From positions 1 to 7,500 of the forward strand of contig JAUYTA010000549.1 in assembly GCA_030695265.1 (NCBI GenBank): 7,500 nucleotides of DNA, in the 5' to 3' direction. This document shows positions 1-5,976 of the stretch, in pieces. Under the pieces are notes generated by a model, which saw nothing but the letters and a program-made list of their open reading frames with translations, searched no databases and was not told the DNA's origin. A program made the position numbers and the translations under genes. This DNA is from Bacteroidota bacterium (lineage in GTDB: Bacteria; Bacteroidota; Bacteroidia; Bacteroidales; Prolixibacteraceae). The number at the start of each line of letters is the position of its first letter. The first letter of the stretch is position 1.

Positions 1-1
1 G

Positions 2-1168
2 CAAACTTATATTCTTGCGACAGCATTTTTTGCACTCCTGGCCATTGTAGGATTTGCACTGTATGGGCTCCCTTTCTTTTACGATTTTATGACCAAAGAA
101 TATGGCTGGTCGCGTGCAGTGGTAACTTCAGGAAATGCCGTCGGAAAATTAATTGTTGCACCACTTTTCGGCTTTCTGGCAGGCTGGTTAATTGATCGTT
201 ACGGCCCGCGCTCGTTGATGATGACCGGCGCATTTCTGGCCGGAACTGCCTTGATCGGACTCAGCTTTGCAAGTACATTGCCAATGTTTTACCTGTTTTA
301 TGTGATGAATGCACTGGGCTACGTTTTTGGTGGTCCCCTTCCCAGTCAGGTTTTAATTTCCAGATGGTTCGATAAAAATCGCGGAAAGGCAATGGGAATT
401 GCTTACCTCGGAATTGGTACCGGTGGCGCTTTGGTTCCGCTGATAGCAGCCGGACTGGAGAAAAGCATGGGTTGGCACATGGCATTGATGACCATTGGAG
501 TTTTGGTTATTCTTATCGCTTTTCCGATGGCTTTTTTCATTAGGGATTCTAAAAAGAACCAACAGGAAAAAGCAAAAACAGAAACAATGGTTCCAATCAA
601 AACCATTCTACGGAATCCAAATTTTTATCTGCTGGCGTTCGGCAGTATGTGTTCGATTGGCGCGGTTGGCGGAATTGCCCAGCATTTGAAACTGTATCTT
701 CGCGATCTGAGTTTTACCCAAACCGAGGCTGCACATGTTATGTCGTTTGTACTGTTGTCAAGTTTAGCCGGGCGCGTTTTGATGGGCTTTCTGGCTGATT
801 TGATTAACCGCAAATATGTGATGATCCTGATTTACATGATTGTTGCTTTGGCCATTCCATTGCTGCTGATGCCCGATTTCCCAGGACGAATCTATATTTT
901 TGCGGTTATATTTGGAATCGGACTAGGCGGTGATTACATGATTATTCCGTTGATGGCCGGCGACCTCTTTGGAGTGAGGGCTTTGGGGCGTACAATGGGA
1001 ATTATTTTGGTAGCCGATGGAATTGCGGAAGCTTTGTTCCCGATGTTGGTTGGTGCACTTTACGATGCTTCAAAAAGCTATACAACAGGGTTCATTGTGT
1101 TGATCGCACTGGCAACTTTGGGGGCTGTGATTGTTTCATTTTTACCGAAAACAAAGCAAAATACATGA
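2..1168 (+). CDS. MFS transporter, 5'-partial (OFA/monocarboxylate-transporter-like)
   Basis: Inner-membrane permease of the major facilitator superfamily, probably a proton-coupled importer of a small organic acid or sugar acid. The frame is open to the left window edge. The codons before the ATG at 89 encode an obvious first membrane helix (YILATAFFALLAIVGFAL), so the ATG at 89 is internal and the true start lies a short way upstream. I count about 12 hydrophobic helices, in two sets of six split by a charged loop (SKKNQQEKAKTE). MFS motif A is visible after helix 2 (GWLIDRYGPRS) and in weaker form after helix 8 (GFLADLINRK). The segment RWFDKNRGKAMGIAYLGIG resembles the OFA/MCT branch. The last bases overlap the GH88 start by ATGA, implying translational coupling, so the cargo is plausibly an uronate-containing oligosaccharide or its product. 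Family is firm; substrate is inference. Confidence 0.9.
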   Translation, partial: QTYILATAFFALLAIVGFALYGLPFFYDFMTKEYGWSRAVVTSGNAVGKLIVAPLFGFLAGWLIDRYGPRSLMMTGAFLAGTALIGLSFASTLPMFYLFYVMNALGYVFGGPLPSQVLISRWFDKNRGKAMGIAYLGIGTGGALVPLIAAGLEKSMGWHMALMTIGVLVILIAFPMAFFIRDSKKNQQEKAKTETMVPIKTILRNPNFYLLAFGSMCSIGAVGGIAQHLKLYLRDLSFTQTEAAHVMSFVLLSSLAGRVLMGFLADLINRKYVMILIYMIVALAIPLLLMPDFPGRIYIFAVIFGIGLGGDYMIIPLMAGDLFGVRALGRTMGIILVADGIAEALFPMLVGALYDASKSYTTGFIVLIALATLGAVIVSFLPKTKQNT

Positions 1169-2532
1169 TAATAGATTTCAACATTAACCCTGAAAATCTG
1201 AAAGAAAAACTCGACCATTTCTGGAAACTTTCAGGAGAGAAAATTCTGAAAATAGAATCGGAATACGATACCACGAAAGGCGCACCGGTTTTTACAGTAA
1301 ACGGAAAATATTCGACCCGAGGCTGGACGGAATGGACGCAGGGTTTTCAGTACGGTTCGGCCATCCTGCAATTCGATGCCACTGGCGATGAAACATTTCT
1401 GAAAATCGGTCGCGAAAATACAGTCAGTAAAATGGCGCTGCACGTCAGTCATGTTGGGGTTCACGATCATGGGTTCAACAACATCAGCACCTACGGAAAC
1501 CTTCACCGTTTGATGCGGGAAGGAAAAATAGCTCAAAACGAATGGGAAAAGAACTTTTATGAATTGGCCATCAAAGCTTCCGGTGCAGTGCAAGCCAATC
1601 GTTGGAGCAAAACAAAAGATGGCGGGTTCATTTATTCGTTTAACGGTCCGCATTCACTGTTTGTCGATACCATTCGATCTTGCCGTGCTTTGATGATTGC
1701 CCATCGTTTGGGTCATTACCTTCCCGGCGAAAACGATGTTCGTATTTCACTTTTCCAAAGAGCAGTCGATCATTTAATTTCAACCGCAAGGTATTCAGTA
1801 TTTTATGCTGAAGGTCGCGATAGCTACGACGTTTGGGGAAGAACAGCCCACGAATCGGTTTTCAACCCGAACGACGGAAATTTCCGCTGCCCTAATTCGC
1901 AACAAGGTTATACCGGATTTTCCACATGGACGCGCGGACTGGCCTGGGCAATGCTTGGCTTTGCTGAAGAACTCGAGTTTCTGGAAACCCTTCCTGAAAG
2001 CGAATTTGAGGGAATAATCGGTAAACCTGAATTGTTGCAAATTATGCTGAAAGGTGCCAGGGCAACCTGCGATTTTTATATCAGCAATACGCCAACGGAT
2101 GGCATTCCGTATTGGGATACCGGCGCTCCGGGATTGGTGAATATGGGCGATTACCTGAACAGGCCAGCCGATCCGTACAACGATTTTGAGCCGGTTGACA
2201 GTTCTGCTGCGGCAATCGGCGTGCAGGGTTTGCTTCGGCTTGGACATTTCCTCACTGCTTCAGGTAAAATGGAAGAAGGAAACCACTACCTGCAAGCAGG
2301 TTTAACGGTGGCTGCCCGACTGCTTGAAAAACCTTATTTGTCTGTTGATCCCGAACATCAGGGAATTCTGCTTCATTCGGTTTACCACCGGCCAAATGGC
2401 TGGGACCATATTCCAGAAGGCTACAAAATTCCTTGCAACGAATCTAGCATGTGGGGCGATTATCACATGCGCGAAGCAGCTATTTTTCTGCAACGAATGA
2501 TTTATAAAGATAAATACTATACATTTTTTTAA
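1165..2532 (+). CDS. Glycoside hydrolase family 88, unsaturated glucuronyl hydrolase
   Basis: Predicted to remove the 4,5-unsaturated uronic acid from the non-reducing end of oligosaccharides made by polysaccharide lyases, by the hydration-type mechanism of GH88. The 455-residue protein has no signal peptide, so it should act in the cytoplasm on imported substrate. Family features seen in order: GVHDHGFNNISTYGN (Asp101), FVDTIRSCRALMIAHRLG (Asp168), QQGYTGFSTWTRGLAWAMLGF (about 246-266), PYWDTGAPG (315-323), DSSAAAIGVQGLLRLG (345-360) and MWGDYHMREAAIFL near the C-terminus. Asp101 and Asp168 probably match the catalytic pair known from the Bacillus enzyme (D88/D149); that alignment is by eye. 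It is somewhat longer than the roughly 380-400 residues I recall for the family. The start is fixed by the ATGA overlap with the permease gene. Whether the substrate derives from a glycosaminoglycan, alginate-like, pectic or other polymer cannot be told. Confidence 0.9.
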   Translation: MIIDFNINPENLKEKLDHFWKLSGEKILKIESEYDTTKGAPVFTVNGKYSTRGWTEWTQGFQYGSAILQFDATGDETFLKIGRENTVSKMALHVSHVGVHDHGFNNISTYGNLHRLMREGKIAQNEWEKNFYELAIKASGAVQANRWSKTKDGGFIYSFNGPHSLFVDTIRSCRALMIAHRLGHYLPGENDVRISLFQRAVDHLISTARYSVFYAEGRDSYDVWGRTAHESVFNPNDGNFRCPNSQQGYTGFSTWTRGLAWAMLGFAEELEFLETLPESEFEGIIGKPELLQIMLKGARATCDFYISNTPTDGIPYWDTGAPGLVNMGDYLNRPADPYNDFEPVDSSAAAIGVQGLLRLGHFLTASGKMEEGNHYLQAGLTVAARLLEKPYLSVDPEHQGILLHSVYHRPNGWDHIPEGYKIPCNESSMWGDYHMREAAIFLQRMIYKDKYYTFF

Positions 2533-2537
2533 ATTTG
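2530..2537 (+). promoter_or_regulatory. Possible Bacteroidota -7 element (TAAATTTG)
   Basis: TAAATTTG matches the Bacteroidota -7 consensus TAnnTTTG exactly and lies 15 bases before the antitoxin-like start at 2553, a sensible place for that gene's own promoter. I see no convincing TTG at the expected -33 position, and the region is AT-rich, so a chance match is quite possible. Confidence 0.25.
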
Positions 2538-2552
2538 TAAAAAACACTTGCC

Positions 2553-2783
2553 ATGAATATTCAAGCAGAGAAACTAAATTTAATAGAATGGATTTCAAAA
2601 TTGAATGATACTTCAATTATTGAAAAACTCAGGGAGATAAAATCTAATTACACTCATTCACCTGATTGGACAGAAAAGTTGCATAAAGAAGAGATTGAAT
2701 CTATCGAGAGAGGTTTAAAGGATTTGGATGAAGGTAGAGTCCATTCACATGAAATAGCTCGCGATATTTATGCAAAATATTGA
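2553..2783 (+). CDS. Antitoxin-like protein of a type II toxin-antitoxin module (toxin largely lost)
   Basis: Small, soluble, charged protein of 76 residues resembling the short antitoxins that precede ParE/RelE toxins in Bacteroidota. It has a helical N-terminal half (KLNLIEWISKLNDTSIIEKL) and an acidic C-terminal tail (ERGLKDLDEGRVHSHEIARD) of the type that wraps around the toxin. The match is from recall of the family, not a search. It splits the sugar operon between the GH88 and isomerase genes, 20 bases after the former. By hand count its GC content is about 31%, against about 50% or more in sampled blocks of the GH88 gene, which fits a transferred origin. A normal module would continue into a toxin of about 95-100 residues; only a tail-like fragment follows. 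It may now be an orphan regulator, an antidote to toxins elsewhere, or inert. Confidence 0.7.
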   Translation: MNIQAEKLNLIEWISKLNDTSIIEKLREIKSNYTHSPDWTEKLHKEEIESIERGLKDLDEGRVHSHEIARDIYAKY

Positions 2784-2844
2784 TATTCAGATTGTAACAT
2801 TGTTTGATACTCGTCAATCACCTGAAAAATTGAAAAAAATATAA
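2770..2844 (+). pseudogene. Remnant of a ParE/RelE-type toxin (C-terminal end only)
   Basis: In a frame overlapping the end of the antitoxin-like gene, an ATG at 2770 opens 24 codons reading MQNIDIQIVTLFDTRQ and ending SPEKLKKI. The pattern hydrophobic strand, then (L/F)FDTRQ(N/S)P, then a lysine-rich tail is what I recall as the last strand and C-terminus of Bacteroidota ParE/RelE toxins. The overlapping start position is also typical of such modules. Everything between the start codon and the last strand, roughly 75 codons, is missing, so no active toxin can be made. The frame has a stop (TAG 2755-2757) just upstream, so it does not extend leftwards. Its TAA shares one base with the ATG of the next gene, which could let ribosomes pass on to the isomerase gene. 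It was too short to stand out by length and rests on motif resemblance. Confidence 0.6.
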
Positions 2845-3674
2845 TGTCAACTTTACTTTCGGACTTTTCAAAACTCTGTGTTCACACGCTGACCACCAAA
2901 CCATGGGACATTGAAACCTGTGTGAAGAATTACTCAAAGGCTGGAATTCATGGAATTACTATCTGGCGAAATGTACTGGAAAACAAAAATCTGGCAGAAA
3001 TAAAAACATTACTGGATGATCATGGAATGACAGTAGTTTCGCTGGCGCGCTCTGGTTTTTTCCCTTCAGTAGAAAAGGAAAAACGGGAAGCTGTCATTAC
3101 TTATAACCTTTTTGCCATTGAACAGGCTGCGGCAATTGGTGCGCCATCGGTTGTACTGGTTTGCGGTGCCGATGGTCGTCAGTCGCTCGAAAAATCGAGG
3201 GAACAAATTGCAGAAGGAATTCATCGGATTTTGCCGGCAGCCAAAAGTGCAGGTGTAAAACTGTCTATCGAACCTTTGCATCCGATGTATGCCGGCGACC
3301 GATCGGCTATCAATACCCTGAAACAAGCCAACGATATGGCTGAAATGATCAATTCTGAATGGGTGGGAGTTGCCGTTGATGTTTATCATCTTTGGTGGGA
3401 CGATACCCTGCAGTCAGAAATTAAACGGTGTGCTGCAAATAAAAACCTGTTTGCGTTCCATGTTTGCGACTGGAATATACCCACCACCGATTTCCTGAAC
3501 GACCGCGGTTTAATGGGAGATGGCTGCATCAATGTTCCTGAAATACGCGGTTGGGTTGAAGATGCAGGCTTTTCAGGATACAACGAAGTCGAAATTTTTT
3601 CGGATAAATACTGGGCAACCGATCAGCATGAATACCTTGAAAAAATTAAACGGGCATATTTGACGAAGACATGA
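2844..3674 (+). CDS. Sugar phosphate isomerase/epimerase (xylose isomerase-like TIM barrel)
   Basis: Predicted cytoplasmic metal-dependent sugar isomerase or epimerase of the AP-endonuclease-2/xylose-isomerase-like barrel superfamily, 276 residues, the usual size. The expected metal-site residues recur at strand ends: Glu143 in LSIEPLHP, Asp179 and His182 in VAVDVYHLWW, His206 in FAFHVCDW, and Glu248/Glu250 in GYNEVEIFS. The central part (IEQAAAIGAPSVVLVCGA) is typical of the family. Such enzymes often sit beside Gfo/Idh/MocA dehydrogenases, as here, and act on inositols, tagatose/fructose-type ketoses or 3-keto-sugars; which applies here is not visible. The start at 2844 shares one base with the stop of the toxin remnant. 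No clear ribosome-binding site precedes it, as is common in Bacteroidota. A 98-base gap follows before the dehydrogenase gene. Confidence 0.85.
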   Translation: MSTLLSDFSKLCVHTLTTKPWDIETCVKNYSKAGIHGITIWRNVLENKNLAEIKTLLDDHGMTVVSLARSGFFPSVEKEKREAVITYNLFAIEQAAAIGAPSVVLVCGADGRQSLEKSREQIAEGIHRILPAAKSAGVKLSIEPLHPMYAGDRSAINTLKQANDMAEMINSEWVGVAVDVYHLWWDDTLQSEIKRCAANKNLFAFHVCDWNIPTTDFLNDRGLMGDGCINVPEIRGWVEDAGFSGYNEVEIFSDKYWATDQHEYLEKIKRAYLTKT

Positions 3675-3772
3675 TCGGAAAGTAAACAGCGGACAGTGTT
3701 CAGTCGCAAAAAGCCAGCAGCAGGCAGCCAGTCGCCAAATGCAACAAATCGGAAACTTAAAATTTAATCAAA
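3675..3772 (+). other. Intergenic spacer with CAG/CAGTCGC-rich repeats
   Basis: This is the longest gap inside the operon. It carries a CAG-rich stretch (about 3695-3735) with CAGTCGC repeated at 3701-3707 and 3729-3735 and nested GCCAGCAG/GGCAGCCAG words. It then turns AT-rich just before the Gfo/Idh start. I see no clear promoter, terminator hairpin or small gene. Similar CAGT-rich filler occurs between genes of many Bacteroidota, as I recall. Confidence 0.4.
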
Positions 3773-4954
3773 ATGAATACAAATCAAACAATCCACAAAG
3801 TAGGAATAATCATGAACGGCGTCACCGGCCGGATGGGAACGAACCAGCATTTGATGCGGTCGATCGTGGAAATTATTAAGCAGGGTGGGGTACAGGTTGG
3901 ACCCGCAGAATTTATCATGCCCGATCCGATATTGGTTGGCCGCGATGAAGTCAAACTCCGGAAACTTTGCAAAATGTCGGGAGTTGAAAAGATGACCACC
4001 AATCTGGACGAAGTGATGAAAGACCCGTATTACCAGATTTATTTTGACGCACAAACCACCGGACGACGGGCCGATGCCGTTAAAATGGCCGCCAAAGCCG
4101 GAAAGCATGTGTATTGCGAAAAACCGGTCGCGGTATCAACGGCTTCGGCACTCGAACTATACGAGGTTTGCGAAAAAGCCGGATTGAAACATGGTGTGGT
4201 TCAGGATAAATTATGGTTGCCCGGAATGCTGAAACTTAAACGACTGATGGAAAACGATTTTTTTGGAAAAATACTGTCGGTTCGGGGAGAATTTGGTTAC
4301 TGGGTTTTCGAAGGCTTTAACGTTCCGGCGCAACGCCCAAGCTGGAACTACCGAAAAGAAGACGACGGCGGAATCATTGTGGACATGCTGTGTCATTGGC
4401 GATACGTACTCGATAACCTATTCGGAAATGTAAAAGCTGTATCGTGTATTGGAGCCACCCACATTCCTGAAAGGGTTGACGAGAAAGGGAAAGTATATAA
4501 ATGCACGGCTGACGATGCAGCTTATGCAACCTTCGAACTCGAAGGCGGTGTGATTGCCCATTTTAACTCTTCATGGGTTACCCGTGTTCGCCGTGACGAT
4601 TTGCTCACTTTGCATGTTGACGGAACCAAAGGTTCGGCAGTTGCCGGATTGCGCGAATGCTGGACACAACATTATGGCAATACTCCAAAACCGGTCTGGA
4701 ATCCTGATATTCCCAACCCGATCAATTTTTACGAAGGCTGGTCGAAAGTTCCTGAGCAGGAAGTTTTTGACAACGCCTTTAAAGCTGAATGGGAATTGTT
4801 TCTGAAACATGTGGTGAAAAACGAACCTTTCCGCTGGAATTTGCTGGAAGGAGCAAAAGGGGTTCAGTTGGCTGAAAAAGGTTTGGAGAGTTGGGCGAAA
4901 CGCGCTTGGGTGGATGTCAGCCCCCTTCTTATTCCCCCGAAGGGGGAAAGATAA
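3773..4954 (+). CDS. Gfo/Idh/MocA family NAD(P)-dependent oxidoreductase
   Basis: Predicted cytoplasmic sugar or sugar-acid dehydrogenase of 393 residues. The N-terminal Rossmann fold begins KVGIIMNGVTGRMGTN (about 9-24), a slightly unusual variant of the GxGxxG nucleotide loop with GVTGRMG. The family's EKP motif is at 116-118 (CEKPVAVS). In the C-terminal substrate domain, DDGGIIVDMLCHWRYVLD supplies the D-x3-H pair Asp204/His208 usually close to the catalytic site. With the TIM-barrel isomerase upstream and the SDR downstream it would form a redox/isomerisation set acting on sugars freed by GH88; the substrate is not known. The last residues (after WVDV, about 381-393) are encoded by a palindromic GC-rich repeat and do not look like normal family sequence, so the native C-terminus was probably altered. 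The start has no strong ribosome-binding site but immediately precedes the Rossmann strand and fits family length. Confidence 0.9.
   Translation: MNTNQTIHKVGIIMNGVTGRMGTNQHLMRSIVEIIKQGGVQVGPAEFIMPDPILVGRDEVKLRKLCKMSGVEKMTTNLDEVMKDPYYQIYFDAQTTGRRADAVKMAAKAGKHVYCEKPVAVSTASALELYEVCEKAGLKHGVVQDKLWLPGMLKLKRLMENDFFGKILSVRGEFGYWVFEGFNVPAQRPSWNYRKEDDGGIIVDMLCHWRYVLDNLFGNVKAVSCIGATHIPERVDEKGKVYKCTADDAAYATFELEGGVIAHFNSSWVTRVRRDDLLTLHVDGTKGSAVAGLRECWTQHYGNTPKPVWNPDIPNPINFYEGWSKVPEQEVFDNAFKAEWELFLKHVVKNEPFRWNLLEGAKGVQLAEKGLESWAKRAWVDVSPLLIPPKGER
4921..4948 (-). repeat. GC-rich palindromic repeat forming the Gfo/Idh C-terminus
   Basis: Begins with a CCCCCTT block and contains a perfect 7-bp hairpin, TTCCCCC (4932-4938), loop GAA, GGGGGAA (4942-4948). 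Read on the minus strand it has the same layout as the two units at 5044-5106: a C-run, TTC, a G-run, an AT-rich spacer and a second G-run. On the plus strand it is translated as PLLIPPKGE, with the stop codon only one codon further on. No T-run follows, so it is not a typical intrinsic terminator. Confidence 0.75.
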
Positions 4955-4999
4955 AAAAGCACCTTCACCACATTCCTTCTTTATGGAAATGAGTTTAAA

Positions 5000-5004
5000 A
5001 AGGA
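5000..5004 (+). promoter_or_regulatory. Possible ribosome-binding site for the SDR gene (AAGGA)
   Basis: AAGGA lies six bases before the ATG at 5011 and favours that start over the in-frame ATG at 5032. An ATG at 5004 opens only four codons before a stop. Because strong Shine-Dalgarno sites are rare in Bacteroidota, this is weak support. Confidence 0.35.
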
Positions 5005-5010
5005 TGAAAA

Positions 5011-5871
5011 ATGATTAAAAATTTCGAAAATATGGAAAGCAAAAAGTCTCCCCTTCGGGGAGATTTAGAGGGGCTTAAGTCCCCCTCCGGGGGATTTAGG
5101 GGGCTTCAAGTAGCATTTATAACCGGCGGAACCCGGGGAATTGGGTTGGGGATTGCCACCGAACTGGCAAAGGCTGGATTTAATCTGGCAGTGAACGGAA
5201 TTCGCGAAGAAATTTTGGTGAAATCCGTTCTTGAAGAATTGAGTAGTTTTGGCGTTTCAGTGGCTTATTTTCGTGGTGATGTTTCGAAAAAGGAAGATCG
5301 CCAACAAATGGTTGATGCCATTCATGATAGGTTTGGTAAGGTTAATGTATTGGTAAACAATGCGGGAATCGCTCCGCCAGAGCGAAAGGACATTCTGGAG
5401 GCTACCGAAGAAAGTTTTCAATATGTGCTGGATGTAAACCTTCAGGGGCCATATTTTCTGACACAACTGGTCGCTAATAAAATGATTGAATCAAAAAAAC
5501 AATTTCCGGAAGAATTCTTTTGTATCATCAATGTTTCATCGGTATCGGCAACAGTGGCATCGGTCAACCGGGGTGAATACTGTATTTCAAAGGCTGGAAT
5601 TGCGATGGCCACCAAACTTTGGGCATCGCGGCTGGGCGAATTTGATATTCCGGTTTATGAAATTCAGCCGGGCGTAATTCGTACCGACATGACTTCAGGC
5701 GTTCAGGAAAAATACGACCGATTGTTTCAGGAAGGAATGGCTATACAGCAACGATGGGGTAAACCTTCAGATATTGGCAAAGTTGCAGCGGCGATGGCGA
5801 CCGGAAGTATGCCATACTCAACCGGACAGGTTGTAAAAGTGGATGGAGGAATGACCATACCAAGATTATAA
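5011..5871 (+). CDS. Short-chain dehydrogenase/reductase (FabG-like), N-terminus extended by a repeat
   Basis: Predicted NAD(P)(H)-dependent classical SDR, 286 residues, cytoplasmic. Visible motifs: cofactor loop TGGTRGIG (38-45), Asp90 after the third strand, NNAG (116-119), Asn143, catalytic Ser177 in NVSSVSA, and Tyr190/Lys194 in EYCISKAG. The C-terminal part GVIRTDMT and YSTGQVVKVDGG completes the fold. The sequence closely resembles a FabG-like subgroup annotated as 3-ketoacyl-ACP reductase (the PRK12745 type, from memory). In this operon a sugar or sugar-acid substrate is more likely than an acyl chain. A KduD-type 3-deoxy-uronate dehydrogenase is an alternative, but key segments look unlike E. 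coli KduD. The family normally starts only a few residues before VAFITGG; here about 20 residues before it are translated from two tandem palindromic repeats (5044-5106). Starts at 5011 or 5032 both read through the repeats, and I see no ATG between the repeats and the Rossmann strand. Confidence 0.88.
   Translation: MIKNFENMESKKSPLRGDLEGLKSPSGGFRGLQVAFITGGTRGIGLGIATELAKAGFNLAVNGIREEILVKSVLEELSSFGVSVAYFRGDVSKKEDRQQMVDAIHDRFGKVNVLVNNAGIAPPERKDILEATEESFQYVLDVNLQGPYFLTQLVANKMIESKKQFPEEFFCIINVSSVSATVASVNRGEYCISKAGIAMATKLWASRLGEFDIPVYEIQPGVIRTDMTSGVQEKYDRLFQEGMAIQQRWGKPSDIGKVAAAMATGSMPYSTGQVVKVDGGMTIPRL
5044..5076 (+). repeat. GC-rich palindromic repeat, unit 1, inside the SDR coding region
   Basis: Runs from AAGTCTCCCC to GAGGGGCTT. 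It holds a perfect 7-bp hairpin, TCTCCCC (5047-5053), loop TTC, GGGGAGA (5057-5063), then an ATTTA spacer and a second G-run. It is 33 bases long (11 codons), has no in-frame stop, and is read as KSPLRGDLEGL. Confidence 0.85.
5077..5106 (+). repeat. GC-rich palindromic repeat, unit 2, inside the SDR coding region
   Basis: Direct tandem copy of unit 1, from AAGTCCCCC to GGGGGCTT, 30 bases (10 codons). The hairpin is TCCCCC (5080-5085), loop TCC, GGGGGA (5089-5094), followed by the same ATTTAG spacer. It reads KSPSGGFRGL in the SDR frame. It differs from unit 1 by small, mostly compensating changes that keep the hairpin. Confidence 0.85.
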
Positions 5872-5976
5872 GCTGTGATTAGGACAAAGCGAAATTTAAT
5901 TAGATGGATTCCGTAATATTATCCGATGTCATAAAAGTCATTCAATTGTCATTTAAATGTTAAAGTCGAATAAGCT
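5872..5976. other. Convergent intergenic region between the SDR and kinase genes
   Basis: AT-rich gap where the operon and the kinase gene meet tail to tail. It contains a 10-base palindrome CATTTAAATG (5950-5959) and a weak 6-bp inverted repeat TTAAAG/CTTTAA (5960-5965 and 5975-5980) that runs into the kinase stop codon. Either could be part of a bidirectional terminator, but the stems are AT-only or nearly so and no clear T-run follows. GTCAT occurs three times (about 5928-5953). I see no gene. Confidence 0.35.

Noticed and set aside
89..91. ATG at 89 as the start of the MFS gene
   Set aside because: The frame is open to the window edge and encodes a clear first membrane helix before this ATG, so it is internal.
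1795..2247. Long antisense frame of 150 codons opposite the GH88 gene
   Set aside because: It lies wholly within a well-supported GH88 gene, shows no recognisable domain, and is rich in residues expected from a shadow frame.
4932..4948. Intrinsic terminator after the Gfo/Idh gene
   Set aside because: The stem is strong but is followed by an A-rich stretch rather than a T-run, lies within the coding region, and matches the dispersed repeat copies downstream.
5044..5106. Start of a CRISPR array
   Set aside because: The two units are adjacent with no spacers and differ from each other; they are tandem palindromic repeats translated as part of the SDR gene.
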